From positions 124,001 through 188,000 of the forward strand of contig NZ_CP097118.1 in NCBI RefSeq assembly GCF_024029435.1: 64,000 bases of DNA, read 5' to 3'. This document shows, in pieces, positions 7,951 through 17,256 of the stretch (its first letter is position 1; each line of letters starts with the position of its first letter). The position numbers and the translations under genes were made by a program. Origin of the DNA: Fructilactobacillus hinvesii (GTDB lineage: Bacteria > Bacillota > Bacilli > Lactobacillales > Lactobacillaceae). The notes beneath the pieces are model-generated. The model searched no databases. It worked only from the letters and a program-made list of their open reading frames with translations, and had not been told where the DNA came from.

Positions 7951-10900
7951 TTATTTAGTTTTTTTATCCATCTCATAAGTCAGATACAAATTAGTAGGAC
8001 TTACTTCCGGATAATTTCCGTACAATTCATGATTTCGATACGTAGGATTATCTTGATCAGCATGACTATATTGATATCCATCAATTTCTGGAATTTGTTT
8101 TGTATAATCCCATTTAGTCCCAACTTTACCGGTTAACTTCTTTGGTTGTGCAATTTCATTTCCATTTTCATCATGGAAATAAACTTTAACAACTCCCGCT
8201 GGCGCATAAGTTAAATAAACATTAGTTGGGCCTACCGCTGGATAATTTCCATACAGTTCATGATTTTGATACGTTGGGTTGTCTTGATCAGCGTGGTCAT
8301 ATTGATATCCGTTAATTTCTGGAATCCACTTTGTATAGTTCCAAGGAGTCCCCACATCATAATTCCAAGCAAAATGATCATGACCATCATTGGTTTGCAA
8401 TTGCTTCCCATTTTCATCATGGAAGTAGAAGTTAACCGTCCCAGTTTTATGATAAGTCAGATAAACATCAGTGGGACCTACAGCTGGATAATTTCCAGAT
8501 AGTTCATGATTTTGATACGTTGGATTATATTGATCGGCATGATCATAACGATAACCATTAATTTCTGGAATCCAGTTATGATAATCCCATGGAGTTGACA
8601 CATCGCCCTGCCAAACAAATTCACTCTTACCATCGTTAGTCTTAATTTCATTCCCATCTTGATCATGGAAGTGGAACCGAACTATTCCAGGTACATTTCT
8701 AGCATAAGTTAAGTAAACGTTAGTGGGACCTACAGCTGGATAATTTCCATACAGTTCATGATTTTGATACGTTGGGTTGTATTGATCAGCATGATCATAG
8801 CGATAGCCATTAATTTCTGGAATCCAGTTTTTGTAGTCCCATGGAGTGCCAATGTCATAATTCCAAGCAAAATGATCATGACCATCATTAGTTTGCAACG
8901 GATTTCCATTCTCATCATGGAAATAGAAGTTAACCGTTCCAGTCTTACGATAAGTCAGATAAACATCAGTGGGACCTACAGCTGGATAATTTCCATACAA
9001 TTCATGGTTTTGGTAAGTTGGATTGTATTGATCAGCATGATCATAACGATAACCGTTAATTTCTGGAATCCATCTCCGGTAATCCCACGGTGTAGCTATA
9101 TTTCCTTGCCAAACAAATTCATTCTGACCGTCGTTAGTTTTAATTTCATTCCCATCTTGATCATGGAAGTGGAACCGAACTATTCCAGGTATATTTCTAG
9201 CATAAGTTAAGTAAACGTTAGTGGGACCAACTGCTGGATAGTTTCCGTACAATTCATGGTTTTGATACGTTGGATTATATTGATCAGCATGTGAGTACCA
9301 GTAACCACTAATTGCAGGAATCCAATTCTTGTAATTCCACGGCGTACTAACATCATAAATCCAAGTAAAGTGATCATGACCATCATTAGTTTGCAATGGA
9401 TTTCCATTTTCATCATGGAAGTAAAAATTAACTTCTCCTTGCTTATGGTACGTTAAGTAAACATCTGTTGGTCCTTCTGCTGGGTAATTACCATATAATT
9501 CGTTATTTTGATACGTTGGATTCTCTTGAGAAGTATGGTCATAACGATAACCATCAATTTCTGGAACCCATTTTGTATAATCCCATGGTTGTCCTACTTC
9601 ACCATTCCAAGTAAAGGAATCATGACCATCGTTAGTCCGGAGCTCATTCCCATTTTCATCTTGGAAATGAAACCGAACTACACCAGGCTGATTTTTAACG
9701 TACGTTAAGTACACATTAATCACACCATACAGTGGATATTTACCTGACAAGGTATGGGTAACCTTTCCACCTTCATATTGATCAGCATGATCATAGCGAT
9801 AACCGTTAATCTGTGGAACCCACTTGGTATAATCCCAGTCAGTCCCAGCAAGGTATTGCCATGTAAAGTGGTCGTGACCATCATTGGTTTCAATTGGATT
9901 TCCATTTTCATCATGGAAATAAAAGTTTACAGTCCCTACTTTCGGTAATTCATCTTCTTTTCCAACCAAATTAAAGTAGTGCATTTGATTGTTAGAATAC
10001 ATATAAGCATCACGTAGCTCTACCCCATTAGGTAAGAAGAAATAAGTTTCACCATTAATTTCACGCTCACCAGTCACCATATTGCCGTTTTCATCGAAGT
10101 AATACCAGTTAGAAGCGTACGGAACAAAAGAGCTTTTAGCCTGATACCCACTTGTAGAATAATACTGGGTATTGTCCCCATTCTTAACGAATCCAGTTTC
10201 AGCACTACCTTCTAATAATTCTTTTGGTAGAAACACTTGACTATCATTTACAGTAAAGTAGCGATTCGAACCCCAGTCTTTTAAAACATACCAAGCACCA
10301 CGGCCCTGAATGTTAGTCCCATTAAAATATTTAGCAGACCATTCCTTAATCTTTTCATCAGGATTCATTGGTTGACCATTAGATACTTGTTTAGCTTCAA
10401 AGATCCAAGGATACATCTCTTTTAATTTATCTAAGAATGCACCACCGTATATCTTTTGATATTCTCCTCCACCAACTGTGTGAGAATCATAAAGAGTGCT
10501 TCCATCTAAATCAGAGTTCTTCACTGGATTCCCAGATTTATCCACTCGTTTAGCCGCTACCACTTCTTCACCTGGTAAATTATAGAGTTGGTCTGGAACC
10601 CAATCATCAATTGCCTGCATCCCATGAGCATGCAATGCCTTCAAACAATCTAATAACTGTTGGGCAGTTCCATACTTGGTCGGTGCCCCAAAACCAACAT
10701 CATAGCGATCAGTAAACGAGTATCCATTTTTAACTACGGAATCAACAAAACTACTATCCGTACTTGGTCGATATTGTGGTGCTAGCTCAAAACTAGTAAT
10801 TCCAATACTTTGGAAGAAATCAGCATTTTGCGCAATTTTAACGTTGGCATACTGATCAGTAGTGGTGGGCATATCTAAGAAATTAGAGAAACCTTCAAAA

Positions 10901-13671
10901 ATCATTTGTGAATCTAATGCCGCATTAGAATGATAAACATTTCCATCCGTAGAATCAGCAGTGCTACTTTCAGTTCTTGCATCTTGATTATTTGGCGCAC
11001 CAACTGGAACCCATACTGATAATGCTCCAGATACTTGAACATCACTAACCCCATAAACGTAATTACCATCTAAAATTAATTGGCCTTGATCATTGGTCCA
11101 AAGGGTTGGTGCTCCAGCGTCACTATCATAACTTTTTAAACCATTATTGGTTGACAGTAAAACCGCACGATACTGCTGGTTTCGGTGTGCAGCCCCCATA
11201 TTAATTACAATCTTATCTGTATCACTCAGCTTAAGATTCTTATTGTTACTGAGAACCACTGCCATTCCTTCAGTTCTAGTATTTTGGTCTCCCAAATCAT
11301 TGGCAGTCATTGCCCCTTTTCCGTAACGAACTGAGGTTAGAACTCCCCGATAATCATTAGGTCCCATTGACTGATTACCATTAACATATTGAACATTCAT
11401 GTTCTGGCCACCAGCTACATATTTAATTCTGGAACGTAACAGATTAACTAAAGCATCATAATATGGACTATGCTGTCCCATATATTGTCCATTGTCCATG
11501 AATAAGTCTCCGTAATAAATTCGCGGAACAGAGTCCTTATTCGTTAGTAACATGGCATAAGCAGCAGGAACATTATATAGAGCATACTTTTTATTAACAC
11601 TATTTAAATCATCATTATAAATCTCAAAGGCTTTTTTAATTTCATCTGGAGTAGGATTCAATCCATCTGCATCTGGATTAATTTGATCAGTAATGATTTT
11701 TCCAATTACTTCTTGTACTAAAGAATCATGAGCACGAATAAAGTTATAGTTAGGGTGAGCCTTGTTCTCACTAGAGTTTTCACCCTCACGGTTATTTAAA
11801 CTAGTCGTCATTAATGGTTCAAGTTTACTTCTATTCTCCGAAGGAGTTGTTAACCCATAAATAATCCCAAGGTGCCCTAAAAAGTCCATCGTTAACTGCG
11901 TATTGCCATGCTTAGCAACGTAGTCTGGATCAGCAAAACTCCAGTCTTCCAAAATTGATAAATGCTGATTGGCATTTTTATCATTTTTATTAATTCCATA
12001 CGCAGCTTTAAAGTAATCGCCAGCAATTTTTAATAAATCAGCATCTACGTTATCAACTGCATCAACTCGATATCCATCAAAGTGAGCATCAGGATCATTC
12101 GCAATGATGGTTCCTAAATTCATCATATAGTACAGCCAATTCAATTGTTCTGCTTGAACTGCTGGATTAGAGTTATCAATATCATTGGCTAACAGTAATT
12201 CATAACCATCCGTAACCTTTTTCTGTTGTCCTTCCTGGTTAACAGGATTGCGATTGATTAATCGGTAATCAGAGTTAGCATTAGGAGTCAATTTATTATT
12301 GACGTAAGACAGTGCTCCTCCCTGAAGATGATCATCACTTCTAAACTCACTCTTAATATTCCAAGCAGGTTGAGAATTGACAAAATGTGTAATATCCTCA
12401 CGTAACCAATCAACATTTCCTGAAGCTGTAATTCTTTTTTCAATGTTCTTTTGCACAGTTAGTGCCATAATATTTAATAATTTTTGATCAGCTTTAGCAA
12501 AATCAAATTTAACATTTGGTAATAACCCAGCAGCTTGCATATTTTGTAAATATGCCACTTGCGTGTCTTTATCAGGCCACCAAGCCATTAACAATGGTCG
12601 ACGATCAGAATCAGTAGAAGGAACCCATTGTTCCCCATTTTCATAAATATCTTTAGGTCGATACCATGAATTAGCAGTTAAAAATCCATCGACATTATCA
12701 AAATTCTTGGCATCCTTAGAATAAGCAACATTATGTTCATTTCCAATTGTTGTTAATCCAGTTTTAAATTGATCAGTTGGGGTGGTTAATTCACCAGTCG
12801 TATCATTAAACCACAAAGTTTGCCCGCCAATAACGACTGTAAAGTTCTTCCGTAATTGACCATAATCATCATAAAAATATGTCTTACCATCAATTTGGTG
12901 AATATGAGGATCATCATACTTAACCTCATTCTGATTTGTCGCATTTAAATTAGTAAATAAAGCTGGAGTAGAATTTTGTTTCTCTTGATTGTCATTATTT
13001 TCGGTTGATGGATTGGGTTGATTAGTAATTTCTGCCGGTTTACTAGTAATTTTTTGAGATCCGTCATCACTAACGACCTTTTCGGAATCTTTATTATGGT
13101 CAGTAGCTTGGTTTTTATCTAGATTGTTCTGATGATTAGAATCAGCTTGTTGCGTTTGATTAGAATCATTAGTTGAATTATTTATACCACTATCATCAGA
13201 TTGGGATTTATTTTGACTATCATTCTTTTCAAAAACATCAGAATGATTATCATTACTTGATTTGTCAGAATTGTCAGTTTGATTAGAATCTGATTTTTGT
13301 CCCGTAGAAATCGGTTGGTATTTAATTTCCGTACTATTAGAAGTTGTGTTGACCGTTTGAGTAATTTGAGATTGCTGTTGGTTATCATCACTCTTTTGTG
13401 ATGATTGAACAGAATCATTATCATTAATTTCTTTAACAGCTAACTGCTGATTAGATTTAGATTGATTATTATCAGTAGAATTATTTGGAGACTGAACAGC
13501 CGTGCTGGTTTGATTTACAGAATTAATCTGATCATCGGCATGAGTAGTCATACTAGGTAATATTCCCACCAATCCCAACGCCACAGTTGCAACTGTTAAA
13601 CAAGCATATACCCACTGCTTTCCCTTTTTGTACATTTTATAATGTTCTTTAATTTCCTGGCCTGGTCTCAA
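7951..13671 (-). CDS. GH70 glucansucrase with C-terminal MucBP-like repeats
   Basis: A secreted 1906-residue enzyme that would build alpha-glucan from sucrose. The TTG start follows AAAGGAG with 8-nt spacing. Residues 12-20 match the KxYKxGKxW signal motif, with likely cleavage after THA. Residues about 45-235 are Asn/Ser/Gln-rich linker. The permuted GH70 barrel follows: nucleophile D537 (FDGYRVDAVDN), acid/base E575 (SILEDWS), stabiliser D649 (RAHDSLVQ), then motif I (DDWVPDQLYNLPG) later in the chain, as expected for GH70. Only single YG/cell-wall-binding-like units flank the core. Residues about 1246-1906 are eight MucBP-like repeats of about 82 residues. There is no LPxTG anchor. Motif IV has Leu651 where dextransucrases usually have Glu. 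Confidence 0.93.
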   Translation of the reverse strand: MRPGQEIKEHYKMYKKGKQWVYACLTVATVALGLVGILPSMTTHADDQINSVNQTSTAVQSPNNSTDNNQSKSNQQLAVKEINDNDSVQSSQKSDDNQQQSQITQTVNTTSNSTEIKYQPISTGQKSDSNQTDNSDKSSNDNHSDVFEKNDSQNKSQSDDSGINNSTNDSNQTQQADSNHQNNLDKNQATDHNKDSEKVVSDDGSQKITSKPAEITNQPNPSTENNDNQEKQNSTPALFTNLNATNQNEVKYDDPHIHQIDGKTYFYDDYGQLRKNFTVVIGGQTLWFNDTTGELTTPTDQFKTGLTTIGNEHNVAYSKDAKNFDNVDGFLTANSWYRPKDIYENGEQWVPSTDSDRRPLLMAWWPDKDTQVAYLQNMQAAGLLPNVKFDFAKADQKLLNIMALTVQKNIEKRITASGNVDWLREDITHFVNSQPAWNIKSEFRSDDHLQGGALSYVNNKLTPNANSDYRLINRNPVNQEGQQKKVTDGYELLLANDIDNSNPAVQAEQLNWLYYMMNLGTIIANDPDAHFDGYRVDAVDNVDADLLKIAGDYFKAAYGINKNDKNANQHLSILEDWSFADPDYVAKHGNTQLTMDFLGHLGIIYGLTTPSENRSKLEPLMTTSLNNREGENSSENKAHPNYNFIRAHDSLVQEVIGKIITDQINPDADGLNPTPDEIKKAFEIYNDDLNSVNKKYALYNVPAAYAMLLTNKDSVPRIYYGDLFMDNGQYMGQHSPYYDALVNLLRSRIKYVAGGQNMNVQYVNGNQSMGPNDYRGVLTSVRYGKGAMTANDLGDQNTRTEGMAVVLSNNKNLKLSDTDKIVINMGAAHRNQQYRAVLLSTNNGLKSYDSDAGAPTLWTNDQGQLILDGNYVYGVSDVQVSGALSVWVPVGAPNNQDARTESSTADSTDGNVYHSNAALDSQMIFEGFSNFLDMPTTTDQYANVKIAQNADFFQSIGITSFELAPQYRPSTDSSFVDSVVKNGYSFTDRYDVGFGAPTKYGTAQQLLDCLKALHAHGMQAIDDWVPDQLYNLPGEEVVAAKRVDKSGNPVKNSDLDGSTLYDSHTVGGGEYQKIYGGAFLDKLKEMYPWIFEAKQVSNGQPMNPDEKIKEWSAKYFNGTNIQGRGAWYVLKDWGSNRYFTVNDSQVFLPKELLEGSAETGFVKNGDNTQYYSTSGYQAKSSFVPYASNWYYFDENGNMVTGEREINGETYFFLPNGVELRDAYMYSNNQMHYFNLVGKEDELPKVGTVNFYFHDENGNPIETNDGHDHFTWQYLAGTDWDYTKWVPQINGYRYDHADQYEGGKVTHTLSGKYPLYGVINVYLTYVKNQPGVVRFHFQDENGNELRTNDGHDSFTWNGEVGQPWDYTKWVPEIDGYRYDHTSQENPTYQNNELYGNYPAEGPTDVYLTYHKQGEVNFYFHDENGNPLQTNDGHDHFTWIYDVSTPWNYKNWIPAISGYWYSHADQYNPTYQNHELYGNYPAVGPTNVYLTYARNIPGIVRFHFHDQDGNEIKTNDGQNEFVWQGNIATPWDYRRWIPEINGYRYDHADQYNPTYQNHELYGNYPAVGPTDVYLTYRKTGTVNFYFHDENGNPLQTNDGHDHFAWNYDIGTPWDYKNWIPEINGYRYDHADQYNPTYQNHELYGNYPAVGPTNVYLTYARNVPGIVRFHFHDQDGNEIKTNDGKSEFVWQGDVSTPWDYHNWIPEINGYRYDHADQYNPTYQNHELSGNYPAVGPTDVYLTYHKTGTVNFYFHDENGKQLQTNDGHDHFAWNYDVGTPWNYTKWIPEINGYQYDHADQDNPTYQNHELYGNYPAVGPTNVYLTYAPAGVVKVYFHDENGNEIAQPKKLTGKVGTKWDYTKQIPEIDGYQYSHADQDNPTYRNHELYGNYPEVSPTNLYLTYEMDKKTK
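7954..9936 (-). repeat. Eight tandem MucBP-like coding repeats in an alternating A/B pattern
   Basis: The repeats encode units of about 82 residues that begin either VNFYFHDENGNPLQ (type A) or VRFHFHDQDGNEIK (type B) and end PTxVYLTY. The order is A, B, A, B, A, B, A, then a divergent last unit (VKVYFHDENGNEIAQPKKL). The true period is therefore about 495 bp. Inner units are most alike at DNA level and the first and last most divergent, as expected from expansion by unequal recombination. Confidence 0.88.
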
Positions 13672-13741
13672 TTACATAGCTCCTTTATTTATAAAATCAT
13701 TTTAAAAATTTAATGATTTCTTATTAATTAAAGTCTTGTTT

Positions 13742-13823
13742 ATTATATCTTAAAAAATTACATCTGTTACAAATGTAACATAATTGTAAAGTTTAATTGT
13801 TAAATGGTTACTTACAATTGTAA
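13742..13823 (-). promoter_or_regulatory. Glucansucrase promoter with palindromic operator-like sites
   Basis: On the minus strand TTGTAA (13772-13767) and TATAAT (13747-13742) form a possible -35/-10 pair with a rather long 19-bp spacer. The -35 overlaps the palindrome TGTTACA-AA-TGTAACA (13765-13780). A second palindrome, TTACAATTGTAA, lies at 13812-13823 with a half-site between. These look like binding sites for one regulator. Confidence 0.5.
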
Positions 13824-13856
13824 AGCTATTATTATTTAATTTATAAATAATTAGAT

Positions 13857-13898
13857 AAAAAAAGACCTAATTCCAACTTAAATTGGAATCAGGTCTTT
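13857..13898 (-). terminator. Terminator of the exopolysaccharide operon
   Basis: A 16-bp stem with one mismatch (AAAGACCT plus ATTCCAA arms) is followed on the minus strand by a T7 run, just after the priming transferase. It separates the polysaccharide operon from the glucansucrase gene, which therefore needs its own promoter. Confidence 0.85.
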
Positions 13899-13921
13899 TA
13901 ACTAAAAATGTAATCCTACTT

Positions 13922-14587
13922 TTAATAAGCTGCATTCGGTTTTACCATAATTTTTACTGTATTAAAAATTAATTTAAGGTCATAAAGCAATGAGCTTTTT
14001 TGAATATATTCTAAATCTAAATCAACCATCGTATTAAAGTCACCACTATTCCGGGTGGTGGTTTGCCAAAGCCCTGTACAGCCAGGGACAACTAAAAGTC
14101 GTTGCATATCGTAATCCGTATATTCAGCAACTTCACTAGGAATAGGCGGACGCGGTCCAACTAGGGACATGCTTCCCCCAATTACGTTTAATAACTGCGG
14201 TAATTCATCCAAACTATATTTACGAATAAACTTCCCCACGCGAGTAATCCGGGGATCATCTTTCATTTTAAACATTGCACCCTGAACTTCATTTTGGGCT
14301 TTTAGTTCGGCTAGTTTTTGATCAGCATTAGGAATCATTGACCGAAATTTAAACATTTGAAAATGCTTGCCGTTTTTACCAACTCGTTCTTGAACGTACA
14401 AAACTTTTCCATGGGAACCATCGAATTTAACTAAAAATGCAACTACTAGTAATAACGGGCTCAAAGCTAGCAATCCTAAGCAACTTAGTAATACATCGAA
14501 GATTCGTTTAAATGTAAAATAAATCGGTCGATCCTGTACCTTTTTCGGATCAAGCTGAATTTTTGTTTGCATTCCACCTTCTACCAA
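13922..14587 (-). CDS. Polyprenyl-phosphate sugar-1-phosphate transferase (priming glycosyltransferase)
   Basis: This 221-residue protein is the catalytic module of the bacterial sugar-transferase family. It has one N-terminal membrane helix (about residues 27-53), then ERVGKNGKHFQMFKFRSM, DPRITRVGKFIRKYSLDELPQL and SLVGPRPP, all hallmark blocks. It moves a sugar-1-phosphate from a UDP-sugar to undecaprenyl phosphate to start the repeat unit. The CpsE/WcaJ N-terminal membrane domain is absent. Start is a TTG with AAAGGTGA upstream; an ATG five codons later lacks spacing. It is the last gene of the operon, an unusual position, separated from wzx by 122 bp. Confidence 0.88.
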   Translation of the reverse strand: MVEGGMQTKIQLDPKKVQDRPIYFTFKRIFDVLLSCLGLLALSPLLLVVAFLVKFDGSHGKVLYVQERVGKNGKHFQMFKFRSMIPNADQKLAELKAQNEVQGAMFKMKDDPRITRVGKFIRKYSLDELPQLLNVIGGSMSLVGPRPPIPSEVAEYTDYDMQRLLVVPGCTGLWQTTTRNSGDFNTMVDLDLEYIQKSSLLYDLKLIFNTVKIMVKPNAAY

Positions 14588-14709
14588 ACTAAATCACCTT
14601 TTCTTTAAATTCGTCCATTCTCTTTTTAGCATAAAAGCACACTAATTATACCATAAAGAAACTAATCCCTTTTTTTATCTGAGTAATCTTTAGATTAATT
14701 CAATCAAGT

Positions 14710-16131
14710 TTAATTCTTTTTGATTACCTTTTGTAGTACATTTTGCACTAGTTGCGGTCGTAATATTAACAACATCAATAGATAGCTAATCATTCCGACC
14801 ACAATTTCTAAAGCAAGCATCCCCCAGGTATCTTTCAACTCAATATCCATGGTAAACACTAATAAAAACATTATAATTCCAGCAATTAAATACTTGAAAT
14901 AACCATTGAATAACCGTTTCAAGTCGATTTGATCCCTAATAATATAAATTTGATAGATTGTAACACATAACTCCGAAAGAACCGTTGCAAGCGCCGTTCC
15001 GGCTGCTCCCCACAGTAAAATTAGTGGGATATTGGCAACAATATTCACAATTGCTCCTAAAATAACAGAATAGTTATAAGCTTTATTTTGTCCCGTCGGA
15101 ACCAAATATTGCACTCCAATTGCATTACTCCAAGCAATTAATACAATTACAATTGCTTCTAGCATCATCAAAGGAATCACTGGCATAAATTTAGAAGAAA
15201 AGAACAATGGAACAAACGAAGGTGCAACTGCCGCAATTCCACAAGTTAAAGGGATTGAAAGTGCCGTAACAAATTCAAACGTAGTGTATAAATAACCACG
15301 AACTCTTTCCATTTCTCCCCGTTGAAATGCATTAGCAACGTGGGGAAGCATCACCATTCCGGTCGCGGTTACAACCGCTAGTGACATTTTAATAATTTTA
15401 TCCGACTGACCAAAGAAACCAGCTTGGGTTACATTGGTCATTAATCCCAACATGTACTTATTCACATATAAATAAATTTGGGTGGCAATTTCGGGAATAA
15501 AAAGAACTAAAGATGGATGTAAATGCTTCCACAAATGAAAATGTTTCCAATCGGGTAACCCAATGTACCGCTTCAAACTAGGAAAGAGCGTCAAATTACC
15601 AATTAATAATGAGAGCGATAAAATCAAAATATAAGTAGCTAAATCACTATATGATTTAACTAACGTAAAAATACTAATTAAAGTAATGATTTTAACTAAT
15701 AGATTTCTCAGTACGGTTACCGCAAAGTTCTCGACACCTTGAAAAAACCAAGAGATGTCAAAAGCAGCAGCTAATAATGAGAATGATTGGGCGAGATAAT
15801 AAATTTGAAACCGATGTACTAACGAAAGGAAAATAAAGAAAGCCACATACGCAATTCCAATGGTAATCATCCGCATGAAAAATATTTCATAAAAAGTATT
15901 AGTTAACTTTTCTCGATTATTACGAACGTATGCAACTTGGCGGTTCCCATACAATGCCACGCCAATACTACCAAAAATAATAAAAAATTGAATTACCGCG
16001 TTAGTATAATCATTAATTCCAACCCCTTTTGGCCCTAAAACTCGAGCCAAATAAGGTGAAGTAATCAAAGGAACTAATAAAATAAAAATCTGGTAAAAAG
16101 CATTGTATAGGTAATTTTTAATTACCTTCAT
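14710..16131 (-). CDS. Wzx-type oligosaccharide flippase
   Basis: This 473-residue, roughly 14-helix protein is of the MATE-like polysaccharide exporter superfamily. It begins MKVIKNYLYNAFYQIFILLVP and has ITSPYLARVLGPKGVGINDY at about residues 24-43, both typical of RfbX/Wzx flippases. It would flip the lipid-linked repeat unit made by the neighbouring enzymes to the outer face. It starts 6 bp after glf. Presence of Wzx with Wzy places this locus in the Wzx/Wzy-dependent class. Confidence 0.9.
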   Translation of the reverse strand: MKVIKNYLYNAFYQIFILLVPLITSPYLARVLGPKGVGINDYTNAVIQFFIIFGSIGVALYGNRQVAYVRNNREKLTNTFYEIFFMRMITIGIAYVAFFIFLSLVHRFQIYYLAQSFSLLAAAFDISWFFQGVENFAVTVLRNLLVKIITLISIFTLVKSYSDLATYILILSLSLLIGNLTLFPSLKRYIGLPDWKHFHLWKHLHPSLVLFIPEIATQIYLYVNKYMLGLMTNVTQAGFFGQSDKIIKMSLAVVTATGMVMLPHVANAFQRGEMERVRGYLYTTFEFVTALSIPLTCGIAAVAPSFVPLFFSSKFMPVIPLMMLEAIVIVLIAWSNAIGVQYLVPTGQNKAYNYSVILGAIVNIVANIPLILLWGAAGTALATVLSELCVTIYQIYIIRDQIDLKRLFNGYFKYLIAGIIMFLLVFTMDIELKDTWGMLALEIVVGMISYLLMLLILRPQLVQNVLQKVIKKN

Positions 16132-16137
16132 TATTAA

Positions 16138-17256
16138 TTACTCACCAAACTCAGTTTTAACTAAACGCAAAGCAGACATGATCGTTTGATCCATGTTGTA
16201 GTAACGATATTGTCCTAATCGACCACCAAAGACAACGTTATCAGCTTCTTTAGCTGCTAAATCAGTATATTGCTTGTAAAGGGACCGATTCTGCTTGTTA
16301 TCAATTGGATAGTATGGTTCATCACCACGATGCCAATCCTTGGGATATTCGTGGGTAATCACAGTTTTGCCCTTGTTCCCCTTACCAAATTCAAAGTGTT
16401 TGTGTTCAATTACCCGGGTAAATGGTGTTTCGGCATCAGTGTAGTTAACTACCGCATTTCCTTGGTAGTTATCAACATCTTTAACCTCAGTTTCAAACCG
16501 TAAGCTCCGGTATTCCAATTCACCAAGGGCATAGTCAAAGAATTGGTCAATCATCCCGGTGAAAATAATCCGCTTGCCAGAGTTTAAATACTCATCTTTG
16601 TGCGCAAAGAAATCGGTGTTCAACTTCACGTCAATTAAGTCACTGGACAACATTTTTTCAACAATTTGCGTGTAGCCGCCCTTAGGAATTCCTTGGTATG
16701 GATCGCTAAAGTAGTTGTTATCATAAATAAACCGAACCGGAATTCGACGAATAATAAAGGAAGGTAAATCAACTGCTTTTCTTCCCCATTGTTTTTCGGT
16801 GTAACCTTTAACTAATTTTTCATAAATATCGGTTCCAACTAAGGAGAGCGCTTGTTCTTCTAGGTTAGTGGGCTTTTCTGGAACGTTCGCATTCTGCTTT
16901 TGTTCTTCAATTTTAGCCTGGGCTTCTGCCGGTGTCCGAACCCCCCAGAGCTTACTAAAGGTATTCATATTAAACGGTAAGTTATAAATTTCCCCGTTGT
17001 AATTAGCAATTGGACTATTAACGTAATTATTAAATTCGGCAAACTGGTGTACATATTCCCAGATGTCCTTCATTTTCGTGTGGAAAATGTGTGCTCCATA
17101 CTGGTGAACCTGGATCCCTTCCACTTCTTTGGTATAAATATTTCCCGCGATGTGGTCACGTTTTTCAATTACTTCTACGTGATTACCACGTTTTGCTGCT
17201 TCGTAGGCAAACGTTGATCCAAATAAACCTGAACCAACTACTAAATAATCAGTCAT
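16138..17256 (-). CDS. glf: UDP-galactopyranose mutase
   Basis: This 372-residue FAD enzyme converts UDP-galactopyranose to UDP-galactofuranose. Evidence: the N-terminal dinucleotide fold DYLVVGSGLFGSTFAYEAAKRG, then HIAGNIYT, YGAHIFHT, the TEKQWGRKAVDLP block near residue 173, and the C-terminal GGRLGQYRYYNMDQ. Length is normal for the family. GGAGG precedes the ATG, and the start overlaps the end of wzy by 8 bp, implying coupled translation. With the GlfT2-like transferase nearby, it implies that the polymer contains galactofuranose. Confidence 0.95.
   Translation of the reverse strand: MTDYLVVGSGLFGSTFAYEAAKRGNHVEVIEKRDHIAGNIYTKEVEGIQVHQYGAHIFHTKMKDIWEYVHQFAEFNNYVNSPIANYNGEIYNLPFNMNTFSKLWGVRTPAEAQAKIEEQKQNANVPEKPTNLEEQALSLVGTDIYEKLVKGYTEKQWGRKAVDLPSFIIRRIPVRFIYDNNYFSDPYQGIPKGGYTQIVEKMLSSDLIDVKLNTDFFAHKDEYLNSGKRIIFTGMIDQFFDYALGELEYRSLRFETEVKDVDNYQGNAVVNYTDAETPFTRVIEHKHFEFGKGNKGKTVITHEYPKDWHRGDEPYYPIDNKQNRSLYKQYTDLAAKEADNVVFGGRLGQYRYYNMDQTIMSALRLVKTEFGE

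Noticed and set aside
8232..9936. Repeat array considered as CRISPR or satellite
   Set aside because: Units are about 247 bp, keep one reading frame and encode a protein domain; there are no short direct repeats with unique spacers.
8232..9948. Regularly spaced open frames opposite and beside the glucansucrase repeats
   Set aside because: They recur at the repeat period, have Ile/Met-rich improbable compositions and no ribosome-binding sites; they are shadows of the MucBP-like repeats.
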